64,000 bases of DNA, from positions 62,001 to 126,000 of the forward strand of contig CBFGUW010000004.1 of assembly GCA_965652395.1 (NCBI GenBank). The letters are read 5' to 3'. The notes under the pieces were generated by a model, which was not told the origin of the DNA, searched no databases, and worked only from the letters and a program-made list of their open reading frames with translations. Origin of the DNA: Saccharospirillum sp965652395 (GTDB taxonomy: Bacteria; Pseudomonadota; Gammaproteobacteria; Pseudomonadales; Natronospirillaceae). This document shows, one piece after another, positions 53,810 to 62,645 of the stretch. Every line of letters begins with the position of its first letter. Position 1 is the stretch's first letter. The translations under genes and the position numbers were made by a program.

Positions 53810-53874
53810 CCAATATTCCAAAACGTGAATGGTTTCATGCTGCCAGTGGGCTTGAAACCCCTTTCAATATAACC

Positions 53875-54189
53875 TCAACGACAATAAAGCTGATATAACA
53901 CACCGATAACCTGCTCCACTTCCGGGCTGTTCATTCGGTAATAAACCGTTTGCGCCTCCTTTCGGACCGCCACCAGGCCCTCTTTGCGCAGGCGGGCCAG
54001 ATGCTGTGATAGGGCCGACTGACTTAACGCCACCCTATCGTTAATTTGTGTGACTGACTTCTCCCCACCAAGCAGATTACAAAGAATCAGCAGGCGACAT
54101 TCATTACTTAATGCTTTCAGTAAACGTGAAGCCTGTCCGGCTTTTTCTTCCATGTCGGACAGCGACACTCGGGTTTCGTTCAATTCCAT
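53875..54189 (-). CDS. ArsR-family regulator of the BigR/SqrR/YgaV type
   Basis: 104-residue winged-helix repressor. The recognition region reads VALSQSALSQHLARLRKEGLV. It has a Cys at 37 (RLLILCNLLGGEKSV) and another at 103 (YQLYCR), matching the pair that senses persulfides in BigR/SqrR/YgaV; the ArsR metal-binding CxC motif is absent. ATG 54189 has GGGAGAG before it; a longer in-frame form would run through its own promoter. A palindromic site overlaps the probable -10. No sulfide-oxidation genes are visible nearby. Confidence 0.87.
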   Translation of the reverse strand: MELNETRVSLSDMEEKAGQASRLLKALSNECRLLILCNLLGGEKSVTQINDRVALSQSALSQHLARLRKEGLVAVRKEAQTVYYRMNSPEVEQVIGVLYQLYCR

Positions 54190-54206
54190 AGAGTCTCTCC
54201 CAGGGC

Positions 54207-54226
54207 TCGTTCGGATATCATAACGA
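54207..54226. promoter_or_regulatory. Candidate autoregulatory operator of the ArsR gene
   Basis: A 20-bp imperfect palindrome with TCGTT and AACGA ends and a central GATATC. It overlaps TATGAT, a likely -10 on the minus strand, about 25 bp before the regulator start. Symmetry is 16 of 20 positions. Confidence 0.5.
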
Positions 54227-54291
54227 AGTTGGCAGCGCTGCGGGAATCCATTAGTCTCCCCGATCGCCCGGTTCTGCTTGAGAAGGTTCCC

Positions 54292-54753
54292 ATGACTGCC
54301 CCACAACCCCGCCCCCCCGGTTTGATTCACCTGATCGGTTCCTTGGTTTACGACTGGCTCGTCCTGGCCGGCGTGCTGATGTTGGCCGGTTTTCTGGCGG
54401 TGGCGATTAATAAAACCCTGACCGGACAGGATGCCATCCCCCCCGGTGATCCTTTATTCGCCTTATGGAACCTGCTTATCGTCTACTTTTATTTTGTGGG
54501 GTTCTGGCTGACCAAACGGCAAACGGTCGGCATGAGAGTCTGGCGGCTTCATATCGTCTCCACGAACGACAGGCCGCTTGGCTGGATGCATTGCACCCTC
54601 AGAATTGTGACCGCTGTACCGGCCTGGGGTCTGTTGATGGCCGGGGTGCTTTGGCGTTATACCAATACAGCCCGTCACAGTTGGCAGGACAGCGCCAGTT
54701 GGACAACCTTTCTGCATACGCCCAAAGTCAAGAAAGTAAAAGCAACGGCCTGA
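54292..54753 (+). CDS. RDD-family membrane protein
   Basis: 153 residues with three to four predicted membrane segments and the RDD pattern (VYDWLVLAGVLMLAGF, then GFWLTKRQTVGMRVWRLHIV, RPLGWMHCTLRIV). Some RDD proteins act in ion exchange, but no function can be assigned here. ATG 54292 follows GAGAAGG. Divergent from the ArsR gene. Confidence 0.87.
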   Translation: MTAPQPRPPGLIHLIGSLVYDWLVLAGVLMLAGFLAVAINKTLTGQDAIPPGDPLFALWNLLIVYFYFVGFWLTKRQTVGMRVWRLHIVSTNDRPLGWMHCTLRIVTAVPAWGLLMAGVLWRYTNTARHSWQDSASWTTFLHTPKVKKVKATA

Positions 54754-54904
54754 CCGCAGGCGTTCGCACAGCATGACAGTTTTGCCCGGTTGATTTACCC
54801 CGGAATTTCCCGCCAAAACCTGCCCACTCAAGCAGGCTTTCGCTATGATGGTGGCCGACAACCTACGTTTCGCCTTGTTTTTTCCTGCAGCACATGGAGA
54901 CAGT

Positions 54905-56377
54905 ATGCAATTTTCAGTGAATGCGGGCTCTATTGAGTCCATCGACACCGATGCACTGGTGGTCTTTCACTTCGAAGACGAAGACACCGCCACCCTGACC
55001 AGCCTGGCTGGTATCCACAAAGCCCTCATTTCCCGCCTGCGCGACAACAACCTGATCTCGGCCAAATTAGGCCAGGCAACTCCCATACTTGGCCATACCG
55101 ACCTACCGGCCGGTCAGATCATTTTCATCGGCGCCGGGAAACAGTCCGAATTCGGAGAAAACCAGTTCGTAAAAACACTCAAGGCCACATCCGACGCCTT
55201 GAAAAATGCCGGAGTCGGTTCGGCCACTCTTGCGCTGGACGACATCAAACCCCGTGAACGAACCGTGCAATGGAGCGCGGAGAAAGCGACCGAGCTGTTG
55301 CTGACCGGGCTGTATCAATACGACACCACCAAATCGAAAAAAGCCGAAGCCAACAAGCTGGAAGCCATCGCCTTTCTCGCCGGGGAACAAAACCTGGATC
55401 TGGCGATAAAGACCGGCAAGGCACTGGCCCACGGCAAAAACGTTGCCCGCGAACTGGGTGACCTGCCCGCCAACATCTGTAATTCGCTCTATCTGGCTGA
55501 ACAGGCCCAGAACCTGGCCGACGCCTACGACGAAATCAGCGTCGAGATACTGGGCCAAGAGGAAATGGAAGCACTCGGCATGGGTTCCTACCTGGCCGTC
55601 ACCCAGGGCAGTGCCAACCCGCCGCGCCTGATCGTCATGAAGTATCAGGGCGGCGCGGCCGATCAGAAACCTCACGTTCTGGTCGGCAAAGGCCTGACAT
55701 TCGACGCCGGTGGCATCTCTCTGAAACCGGCGCAAGGCATGGAAGACATGAAATACGACATGCTCGGCGCCGCCTCCGTATTCGGCACGCTGAACACTAT
55801 CGCCGAACTCAAGCCGGCCATCAACGTCATTGGCGTGGTCGCAGCGGCGGAAAACATGTGCTCCGGCACCGCCACCCGCCCGGGCGACGTCGTTACCAGC
55901 ATGTCGGGCAAGACCATCGAGATCATCAACACCGACGCCGAAGGCCGGTTGGTGCTGTGCGACGCACTCACCTATGTCGAACGTTTCGACCCTGCCACCG
56001 TGATCGACATCGCCACCCTCACCGGCGCCATCGTCATTGGCCTCGGTCATCACCCCACCGCCGTCTACGCCAACGACGAAGAACTGCAACAGCAGTTGAT
56101 CAGCGCAGGCAAAGCCAATTGGGATAGAGGCTGGCCGATGCCCCTGTGGGAAGATTATCGCGAAGAACTCGACAGCCCCTTCGCCGATTTGCGCAACATC
56201 GGTCAGGGCCGCGCCGGTGGCTCCATCACCGCCGCCACCTTCCTCGCGGAATTCACCCAATCGTTCAAATGGGCGCATCTCGACATCGCCGGTACCGGTT
56301 GGACCTCCGCCAAAGAAGGCGCCACCGGCCGCCCGGTCGGCATGCTAACCCAATACCTGCTCGACCGCCTGCGCTGA
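54905..56377 (+). CDS. pepA: Leucyl aminopeptidase PepA
   Basis: Dinuclear-metal M17 aminopeptidase. In E. coli it also binds DNA in Xer recombination and carAB control. 490 residues; metal and active-site motifs GKGLTFDAGGISLKP and NTDAEGRLVLCDALTY are intact. ATG 54905 follows GGAG; a longer in-frame start at 54845 lies in the promoter, where TATGAT (54844-54849) could be a -10. The gene order pepA-holC-valS is a common gammaproteobacterial arrangement. Confidence 0.96.
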   Translation: MQFSVNAGSIESIDTDALVVFHFEDEDTATLTSLAGIHKALISRLRDNNLISAKLGQATPILGHTDLPAGQIIFIGAGKQSEFGENQFVKTLKATSDALKNAGVGSATLALDDIKPRERTVQWSAEKATELLLTGLYQYDTTKSKKAEANKLEAIAFLAGEQNLDLAIKTGKALAHGKNVARELGDLPANICNSLYLAEQAQNLADAYDEISVEILGQEEMEALGMGSYLAVTQGSANPPRLIVMKYQGGAADQKPHVLVGKGLTFDAGGISLKPAQGMEDMKYDMLGAASVFGTLNTIAELKPAINVIGVVAAAENMCSGTATRPGDVVTSMSGKTIEIINTDAEGRLVLCDALTYVERFDPATVIDIATLTGAIVIGLGHHPTAVYANDEELQQQLISAGKANWDRGWPMPLWEDYREELDSPFADLRNIGQGRAGGSITAATFLAEFTQSFKWAHLDIAGTGWTSAKEGATGRPVGMLTQYLLDRLR

Positions 56378-56386
56378 GTCAGGCCC

Positions 56387-56407
56387 CGGGGTGGTTCCAC
56401 CACCCCG
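56387..56407 (+). terminator. Hairpin after pepA
   Basis: CGGGGTGGT (56387-56395) pairs with ACCACCCCG (56399-56407) around TCC, 10 bp after the pepA stop. No T-run. Confidence 0.6.
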
Positions 56408-56502
56408 ACCACGCTTCACATTATCACCCTTCTCATCGTTCGGGAGTTCCCCTAAGCCAGCTCCATTGGTTAACATGGTGAAAAACCAACGAAACCTCAT
56501 TC

Positions 56503-56931
56503 ATGACCCAGGTAGATTTTCACATACTGCCCGCCTTGCAGGCTGCGGATCGATATGCCTATGCCGCCCGGCTCGTGGCAAAAGCCACCAGCCGCCAGCA
56601 TCGGGTACTGCTCGCGGTTAACGACGAAACCGAGGCCCAGGCCTTAAGCGACGCCCTCTGGGGTGTCAGCCCGGAAAGTTTCATCGCCCACGGCCGTCTC
56701 GACCAGGAGGCCGAAGCCGTACAAATCGGCTGGCATAGCCACCCCGGCGAACATCACGATGTTCTGATCAACCTGGGTACCGAAATCCCCGACTACTTCT
56801 CCCGTTTTCATCGCGTCTTCGAAGTTGTCAGCCAGGATCCAGCCATTCTCGCCCAGACCCGAGACCACTATCGTTTTTATCAGGACCGGGGCTACCCGCT
56901 TTCCCGCCACGACTTGAGAGACCGCGTCTAG
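56503..56931 (+). CDS. holC: DNA polymerase III chi subunit
   Basis: 142 residues; links the clamp loader to SSB during replication. The N-terminal VDFHILPALQAADRYAYAARL and the YFSRFHRVFEVVSQDP segment match HolC. The stop overlaps the GTG start of the next gene by one base. Confidence 0.93.
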   Translation: MTQVDFHILPALQAADRYAYAARLVAKATSRQHRVLLAVNDETEAQALSDALWGVSPESFIAHGRLDQEAEAVQIGWHSHPGEHHDVLINLGTEIPDYFSRFHRVFEVVSQDPAILAQTRDHYRFYQDRGYPLSRHDLRDRV

Positions 56932-57551
56932 TGAGCGACCACGACAACCCGAAAAGCCTGCTGAAAGACCTCGAAGCCATCCGACAAAGCCTCGATCGCA
57001 TTGTCGACTCCGAGTCCGTCATTCCGCTGCTGGACGAAATTGTCGACAAACGGGAACCGACCCACGTCAATCCCAACAACCCTTTCCTGTCCAGCCAATC
57101 GCTGTCCGAGCTGATCCGCATCCGCAACGAAGCCGAAGCCCGCGCCGCCGAAGAACTCGCCTCACTGGCACCACTACGCCCGATCGAAGACATTCTGGAA
57201 CGGCAAAAACGCGAGCAACGGGAGCAGGAAGAGCTCCTAGACCAGGAAAACACCGAAAAAGTGGAAGAGCCCGAACCGGAACCAGAACCGATTCCCTCGC
57301 CCGACCCGGAGCAGTTGTGGGAGCAACTCGAAAGCGTTTTTGCCAGCTGGATAGACGAAGCGGTCGAAAACTACGTTCACCTCTTTGAAAACGAAGTCCG
57401 CAATCGCTTGCAACAAGACTTCCGCAAACTGGTCTGGCAGTGGTACGAAGAGCACGAACTGCCTATTCCCGAGAGCTTTCTCGACCGGCCAAAGGCGCCC
57501 TCTGCTACTGCCGACTCCGGAAAAGAACAGAACGACAGAACGAACCCCTAA
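56931..57551 (+). CDS. Acidic conserved protein between holC and valS
   Basis: 206 residues from GTG 56931. The N-terminal helical part (LLKDLEAIRQSLDRIVD) is followed by a charged region rich in Glu and Pro (about 90-125), then a helical C-terminal domain (WASWID-like FASWIDEAVENYVHLFENEV). A protein of this shape sits between holC and valS in many pseudomonads. Role unknown; its partner may be HolC, to which it is translationally coupled. Confidence 0.78.
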   Translation: MSDHDNPKSLLKDLEAIRQSLDRIVDSESVIPLLDEIVDKREPTHVNPNNPFLSSQSLSELIRIRNEAEARAAEELASLAPLRPIEDILERQKREQREQEELLDQENTEKVEEPEPEPEPIPSPDPEQLWEQLESVFASWIDEAVENYVHLFENEVRNRLQQDFRKLVWQWYEEHELPIPESFLDRPKAPSATADSGKEQNDRTNP

Positions 57552-57776
57552 CCTACACAACCTATCCTTTTTAGACACCAGGGTTGTTAGACGCCTGATT
57601 GTCGAGTCGGCTTGTCCAGCCGCTCCAATAACGCCTCATATTGCTCCTGCCTGAATTCATCGAACAACGGATCCAGCCCCAGCTTTTAAGCCGCCTTAGC
57701 GCCCAAAGCCGAGCTGTGTATAATGGCAGGCCGTTTACCGAATAACGTCTAATGTATGAGTCAGGCTTGGCAAAAA

Positions 57777-57904
57777 GGCTAGCGCCGGGGGCCTGAGGTG
57801 CTTATTCGGGGATATCCGAGGCATGGATGCCGAGGTTAAGCCTACATGGACGTATCCACGGCGACCCCGAATAAGCACCTCAGGTCACCGGCGCGGGTTC
57901 AACC
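57777..57904 (+). repeat. Cloverleaf repeat copy D upstream of valS
   Basis: 30-bp outer arms at 57782-57811 and 57865-57894 with two mismatches. Hairpin 1 is GGCATGGATGCC (57820-57831), linker GAGGTTAAGCC, hairpin 2 TACATGGACGTA (57843-57854, TAC pairing with GTA), linker TCCACGGCG. Its flanks GGCTAGCGCCGG and GCGCGGGTTCAACC match copy C. It ends about 65 bp before valS. The rest of the 416-bp gap (57552-57776) has nothing I recognise. Confidence 0.87.
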
Positions 57905-57967
57905 TCAGCCAGCAAGCCAAGGACTCAACTAATTCCGACATATCCTGAGCGAGTTTGAGACGACCCC

Positions 57968-60823
57968 ATGGAGAAGACCTACCAGCCGCAGGCGATTGAA
58001 GGCAAGCATTACCAACGTTGGGAAGAGAACAACTGGTTCCAGCCCTCGGGTGAAGGTGCCCCCTACTGCATCATGATTCCGCCGCCCAATGTGACCGGCA
58101 GCCTGCACATGGGGCATGCCTTCCAGCAGACCATCATGGATGCCCTCATTCGCTACCATCGTATGAAAGGCAACAACACCCTCTGGCAAACCGGCTCCGA
58201 CCACGCTGGCATCGCCACCCAGATGGTGGTCGAACGCGAACTCGCCCGCGACGGCAAAACCCGCCACGACCTCGGCCGCGAAGCCTTCATCGACAAAGTC
58301 TGGGAATGGAAAGAACACTCCGGAAATACCATCACCTCCCAGATGCGCCGCCTTGGCGACTCCGTCGACTGGACTCGCGAACGCTTTACCATGGACGACG
58401 GCCTCTCCAACGCCGTCCGCGAAGTCTTCGTTCGTCTCTATGAAGAAGACCTCATCTACCGTGGCAAACGTCTCGTCAACTGGGACCCGAAATTCCACAC
58501 CGCCATCTCCGACCTCGAAGTCGAAAACAAAGAAGAGCAAGGGTCACTCTGGCACTTCCGCTACCCCCTGCTCGATGGCGCCAAAACCAGTGACGGCAAA
58601 GACTACATCGTCGTCGCCACCACCCGACCCGAAACCATGCTCGGCGACACCGCCGTCGCGGTAAACCCGGAAGATGAACGCTACACCCACCTCGTCGGCC
58701 AATACGTCGAACTACCGCTGGTCGGCCGCCGCATCCCCATCGTCGCCGACGACTATGTCGACCTCGAATTCGGCACCGGCTGCGTAAAAATTACCCCCGC
58801 CCACGACTTCAACGACTACGAAGTCGGCAAGCGTCACGGCGCCACCCTGGTCAACATCCTCGACCAGGACGCCGCCATACTGCACACCGCCGAAGCCTAC
58901 ACCTACGAAGGCCGCCCGATCAGCGACTTCGACGGCACCTTGCCCGAAGGCTACGGCGGCCTCGACCGTTTCGAAGCCCGCAAGAAAATCATCGCCGATT
59001 TCGACGCCCGCGGCCTGCTCGACTCCATCAAGGACCACACCCTCATGGTCCCTCGCGGCGACCGCTCCAACGCCGTCATCGAACCCTGGTTGACCGACCA
59101 ATGGTACGTTTCCGCCAAAACCCTGGCCGAGCCCGCCATCAAAGCCGTCGAAAACGGCGACATCGAATTCGTGCCCAAGCAATGGGAAAACACCTTCTTC
59201 TCCTGGATGCGCGACATCCAGGACTGGTGTATTTCACGGCAGCTCTGGTGGGGCCACCAGATTCCCGCCTGGTACGACAACGACGGCAACGTCTATGTCG
59301 GCCGGACCGAGCAGGAAGTACGCGACAAACACAGCCTGGGTGGCACCATCGAACTGACCCAGGACGAAGACGTACTCGACACCTGGTTCAGCTCCGCCCT
59401 ATGGACCTTCTCAACCCTCGGCTGGCCCGAACGTGAAGACCTGGTCAAAACCTTCCACCCGACCGACGTACTGGTCACCGGTTTCGACATCATCTTCTTC
59501 TGGGTCGCCCGCATGATGATGATGACCCTGCACTTCATCAAAAACGACGACGGCACACCCCAGGTCCCGTTCAAAAAGGTCTATGTCACCGGACTGATCC
59601 GCGACGAAAACGGCCAGAAGATGTCCAAATCCAAGGGCAACGTCATCGACCCGATCGACCTGATCGACGGCATCTCCGTCGACGACCTGGTATCGAAGCG
59701 CACCAGCGGCCTCATGCAGCCCAAGCTCGCGCAAAAGATCGAGAAAAACACCCGCAAATCCTATCCAGACGGCATGGAACCCTCCGGCACCGACGCCCTG
59801 CGCTTCACACTCGCCTCGCTCGCCAGCCAAGGCCGCGACATCAACTTCGACGTCAAACGGCTCGAAGGCTACCGGAACTTCTGCAACAAAATCTGGAACG
59901 CCGCCCGCTACGTGCTCATGAACACCGAAGGCGAAGACTGCGGGCAAAACGACGAAGCCGTACAGCTCACCCTCGCCGACCGCTGGATCAGCTCACGTCT
60001 GCAGCGCCTCGAAGCCGACGTACACCGCCACTTCGAAAACTACCGCTTCGACCTGATGAGCCAGGCCCTGTACGAATTCATCTGGAACGAATACTGCGAC
60101 TGGTACCTAGAACTATCCAAACCCGTCTTGTGGGACGACAACGCCAGCGTCGAAGTCAAACGAGGCACCCGCCGCACCCTGGTTCGCGTGCTCGAAGCCA
60201 TCTTGCGGCTCGCCCACCCCATCATGCCGTTCATCACCGAAGAGATCTGGCAATCCATCCGCGACCTCGCCGCCAAAGACGGCGACACCATCATGCTGCA
60301 AGGCTTCCCGTCGCCGGATGAACAGAAAATCGACGAAAAAGCCGAAGCCGACATCGAATGGCTGAAAGGCGTCATCGTCGGCGTACGCAACATTCGTGGC
60401 GAAATGAACATCGCCCCCGGCAAAGCCTTGCCCGTCCTGTTCCAGAAAGGCAGCACCGAAGACCAGCGACGGTTGAGTGAAAACGAAAACTTCCTCAAAA
60501 CCCTCGCCAAGCTCGAATCCATCACCTGGCTCAATGAAGACGACACCGCGCCCATGTCCGCCACCCAGTTGGTCGGCAACCTGAAGGTGCTGGTGCCCAT
60601 GGCCGGCTTGATCGATGTCGCGGCTGAGCAGGCGCGTTTGAGCAAAGCCATCGACAAGGCCCGTAAAGATCTGGAACGCGTTGAAGGTAAGTTGAAAAAC
60701 GAGAGCTTCGTTTCCAAAGCACCGGAGGCTGTTATCGCCAAGGAACGCGAAAAGGCCGATGGTTTGGCGTCCAGCATTCAAGAGTTGGAAAGCCAGATGA
60801 AGCAACTGGAGGAGTTGGCTTAA
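57968..60823 (+). CDS. valS: Valyl-tRNA synthetase
   Basis: Class I synthetase, 951 residues, with the HIGH-type motif PPPNVTGSLHMGHAF and KMSKSKGNVIDP, an editing (CP1) domain between them, and a C-terminal coiled-coil arm (about 885-951, AEQARLSKAIDKARKDLERV). Third codon positions are overwhelmingly C until about 60580, after which usage becomes more mixed. Flanked by repeat copies D and E. Confidence 0.98.
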   Translation: MEKTYQPQAIEGKHYQRWEENNWFQPSGEGAPYCIMIPPPNVTGSLHMGHAFQQTIMDALIRYHRMKGNNTLWQTGSDHAGIATQMVVERELARDGKTRHDLGREAFIDKVWEWKEHSGNTITSQMRRLGDSVDWTRERFTMDDGLSNAVREVFVRLYEEDLIYRGKRLVNWDPKFHTAISDLEVENKEEQGSLWHFRYPLLDGAKTSDGKDYIVVATTRPETMLGDTAVAVNPEDERYTHLVGQYVELPLVGRRIPIVADDYVDLEFGTGCVKITPAHDFNDYEVGKRHGATLVNILDQDAAILHTAEAYTYEGRPISDFDGTLPEGYGGLDRFEARKKIIADFDARGLLDSIKDHTLMVPRGDRSNAVIEPWLTDQWYVSAKTLAEPAIKAVENGDIEFVPKQWENTFFSWMRDIQDWCISRQLWWGHQIPAWYDNDGNVYVGRTEQEVRDKHSLGGTIELTQDEDVLDTWFSSALWTFSTLGWPEREDLVKTFHPTDVLVTGFDIIFFWVARMMMMTLHFIKNDDGTPQVPFKKVYVTGLIRDENGQKMSKSKGNVIDPIDLIDGISVDDLVSKRTSGLMQPKLAQKIEKNTRKSYPDGMEPSGTDALRFTLASLASQGRDINFDVKRLEGYRNFCNKIWNAARYVLMNTEGEDCGQNDEAVQLTLADRWISSRLQRLEADVHRHFENYRFDLMSQALYEFIWNEYCDWYLELSKPVLWDDNASVEVKRGTRRTLVRVLEAILRLAHPIMPFITEEIWQSIRDLAAKDGDTIMLQGFPSPDEQKIDEKAEADIEWLKGVIVGVRNIRGEMNIAPGKALPVLFQKGSTEDQRRLSENENFLKTLAKLESITWLNEDDTAPMSATQLVGNLKVLVPMAGLIDVAAEQARLSKAIDKARKDLERVEGKLKNESFVSKAPEAVIAKEREKADGLASSIQELESQMKQLEELA

Positions 60824-60920
60824 GTCGGATTGGCTTTGAATGCAGGAAGCGGCTTACTGGTCGCGCACGGCGCCGAATGCGGACCATACGCTCCTACAGA
60901 TGAAATTGCCGCCGATGTGA

Positions 60921-61034
60921 GTGCTCGGGGTCGGGGATGCTCTGGAGGGGACATCTGAGGCATGGATGCCGAAGTTAAGCGCCCATGGATGGGTTCACAG
61001 CGGTCCCCGGAAGAGCATCCCCGACTCCGAGCAC
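60921..61034 (+). repeat. Cloverleaf repeat copy E upstream of bioA
   Basis: 23-bp outer arms at 60921-60943 and 61012-61034 with one mismatch. Hairpin 1 is GGCATGGATGCC (60959-60970), linker GAAGTTAAGCG, hairpin 2 CCCATGGATGGG (60982-60993), linker TTCACAGCG. It lies between valS and bioA and ends 29 bp before the bioA start, so it would be in the bioA leader if the promoter is upstream. Confidence 0.87.
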
Positions 61035-61063
61035 GGCCCACAGCCACAAAAAAAAGAGGCACC

Positions 61064-62359
61064 ATGCACCCCACTGTCGACACAACTTTCGATCTGAACC
61101 ATCTTTGGCACCCCTATACATCGACGACGCATCCCCTGCCCTGCTATCCAGTAGTCGCCGCCCAAGGCTGTGAAATCATCCTCGAAAACGGCCAGCGACT
61201 CATCGACGGCATGGCCTCCTGGTGGAGCGCCATCCACGGCTACAACGTCCCCGAACTCAACCAGGCCATCCGCGACCAAACCGAGCGAATGAGCCACGTC
61301 ATGTTCGGCGGCATTACCCACGCCCCCGCCGTCGAACTCGGCAAACGCCTGGTTCAAGCCACTCCCGAGCCGCTCAACAAAGTATTCCTCGCCGACTCCG
61401 GCTCCGTCTCCGTCGAAGTCGCCCTCAAAATGGCCATCCAATACTGGCGCGGCCGGGGCAAACCCAAAAAATCACGCCTCGCCTCCTTCCTTCACGGCTA
61501 CCACGGCGACACCCTCGGCGCCATGAGCGTCTGCGACCCCGTCAACGGCATGCACGGCATCTTCGCCGACATACTGCCCAAAAGCCTCTTTCTCGACGCA
61601 CCACCATCCGGTTTCGACACCCCGGTCGACCCCGACAAACTCGCCAAACTCGAACAGCAACTGGCCGAACACGCCCACGAACTCGCCGCCGTTATCGTCG
61701 AACCCGTCGTCCAGGGCGCTGGCGGCATGCGCATCTACAACCCCGACTGGCTGAAAGAACTGCGCCGCCTCTGCGACAAACACCAACTGCTGATGATTTT
61801 TGACGAAATCGCCACCGGTTTCGGTCGCACCGGCAAACTCTTCGCCCTGGAACATGCCGATGTCGTGCCCGACATCCTCTGTCTCGGCAAAGCCATCACC
61901 GGCGGTACCATGACCCTCGCCGCCACCCTCGCCACCGACGACGTCGCCGAAGGCGTATGCGCCAGTGAAGCCGGAGTGTTCATGCACGGCCCCACTTTTA
62001 TGGGCAACCCCCTGGCCTGCGCAGTCGCCTGCGCCTCCTTCGACAAACTGATGTCCATGGATTGGCAGGGCGAAGTGAAACAGCTTGAACAGCAATTGAA
62101 GGACGAGCTGGAGCCGCTGGCCGAGCTGGAATCCGTCGCGGACATCAGAGTGTTGGGCGCCATCGGCGTCATGGAAATGGTCGATGCCGTGGATGTGGGA
62201 AAAGCGCAAAAACTGTTAGTGGAAGCCAAGGTGTGGATTCGGCCCTTCGGTCGATTGGTCTACATCATGCCGCCTTATGTCATGACATCGACTGAGCTGA
62301 GGCAATTGACCAAGGCCATGCGTTTGCTGGCGGAATCAGCGGCGGCGGGGAAGCTTTGA
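61064..62359 (+). CDS. bioA: Adenosylmethionine-8-amino-7-oxononanoate aminotransferase
   Basis: PLP enzyme of biotin synthesis that aminates KAPA to DAPA. 431 residues. HLWHPYTST, GMASWWSAIHGYN, FDEIATGFGRTGKLFA and LCLGKAITGGTMTLAA (PLP lysine in GKA) identify BioA. ATG 61064 follows AAAGAGG; an in-frame extension from 60962 would translate repeat copy E and is rejected. No other bio genes are adjacent. The tail overlaps the convergent gene at 62336 by 24 bp. Confidence 0.95.
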   Translation: MHPTVDTTFDLNHLWHPYTSTTHPLPCYPVVAAQGCEIILENGQRLIDGMASWWSAIHGYNVPELNQAIRDQTERMSHVMFGGITHAPAVELGKRLVQATPEPLNKVFLADSGSVSVEVALKMAIQYWRGRGKPKKSRLASFLHGYHGDTLGAMSVCDPVNGMHGIFADILPKSLFLDAPPSGFDTPVDPDKLAKLEQQLAEHAHELAAVIVEPVVQGAGGMRIYNPDWLKELRRLCDKHQLLMIFDEIATGFGRTGKLFALEHADVVPDILCLGKAITGGTMTLAATLATDDVAEGVCASEAGVFMHGPTFMGNPLACAVACASFDKLMSMDWQGEVKQLEQQLKDELEPLAELESVADIRVLGAIGVMEMVDAVDVGKAQKLLVEAKVWIRPFGRLVYIMPPYVMTSTELRQLTKAMRLLAESAAAGKL

Positions 62360-62635
62360 ACGGGGCCGTGGTGACCCGGAAGAACGTCGTCTTTGAGGAT
62401 CGGCCGCCTGGGCGGCTTTTTTCTTGGCGCGTTTGACCTGAGCTTTCTTCTGCTGCAGCCGGTTATAGGCGCGCAGTAAATAAATCATCAGCAGCATAGC
62501 CACTAAAATACCGGCGACCCACAACAGCTTCTCGGCCATGCCTTCCTCGCCGAGGTAGTCGGAAATGCCCGTCAACCGATCGCTCTGGTTGACGGAAGCA
62601 CCGAGCTGGATAGTCAGTCCTGAATCGCCAATCAC
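62336..62635 (-). CDS. Small membrane protein with basic tail
   Basis: 99 residues from GTG 62635, which has AGGAA at good distance just after the carbonic anhydrase stop; an internal ATG at 62539 (MAEKLLWVAGILV) also has a strong GAGGAAGG site and would give 67 residues. One predicted membrane helix (LLWVAGILVAMLLMIYLL) is followed by a Lys/Arg-rich cytoplasmic tail. Family not recognised; probably co-transcribed with can. Confidence 0.65.
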   Translation of the reverse strand: MIGDSGLTIQLGASVNQSDRLTGISDYLGEEGMAEKLLWVAGILVAMLLMIYLLRAYNRLQQKKAQVKRAKKKAAQAADPQRRRSSGSPRPRSKLPRRR

Positions 62636-62645
62636 TTCGGGTTCC

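Noticed and set aside
17369..60823. T-box leader for proS and valS
   Set aside because: The repeats are also upstream of bioA and beside non-synthetase genes, one copy is inverted, and I see no specifier loop or T-box bulge sequence.
60962..61063. N-terminal extension of bioA, and a short peptide encoded by the repeats (begins MDAEVK or MDAEAK in copies E and C)
   Set aside because: The similarity comes from the repeat sequence itself. Frames relative to the downstream genes differ between copies, and BioA and ProS homologues start at 61064 and 17587.
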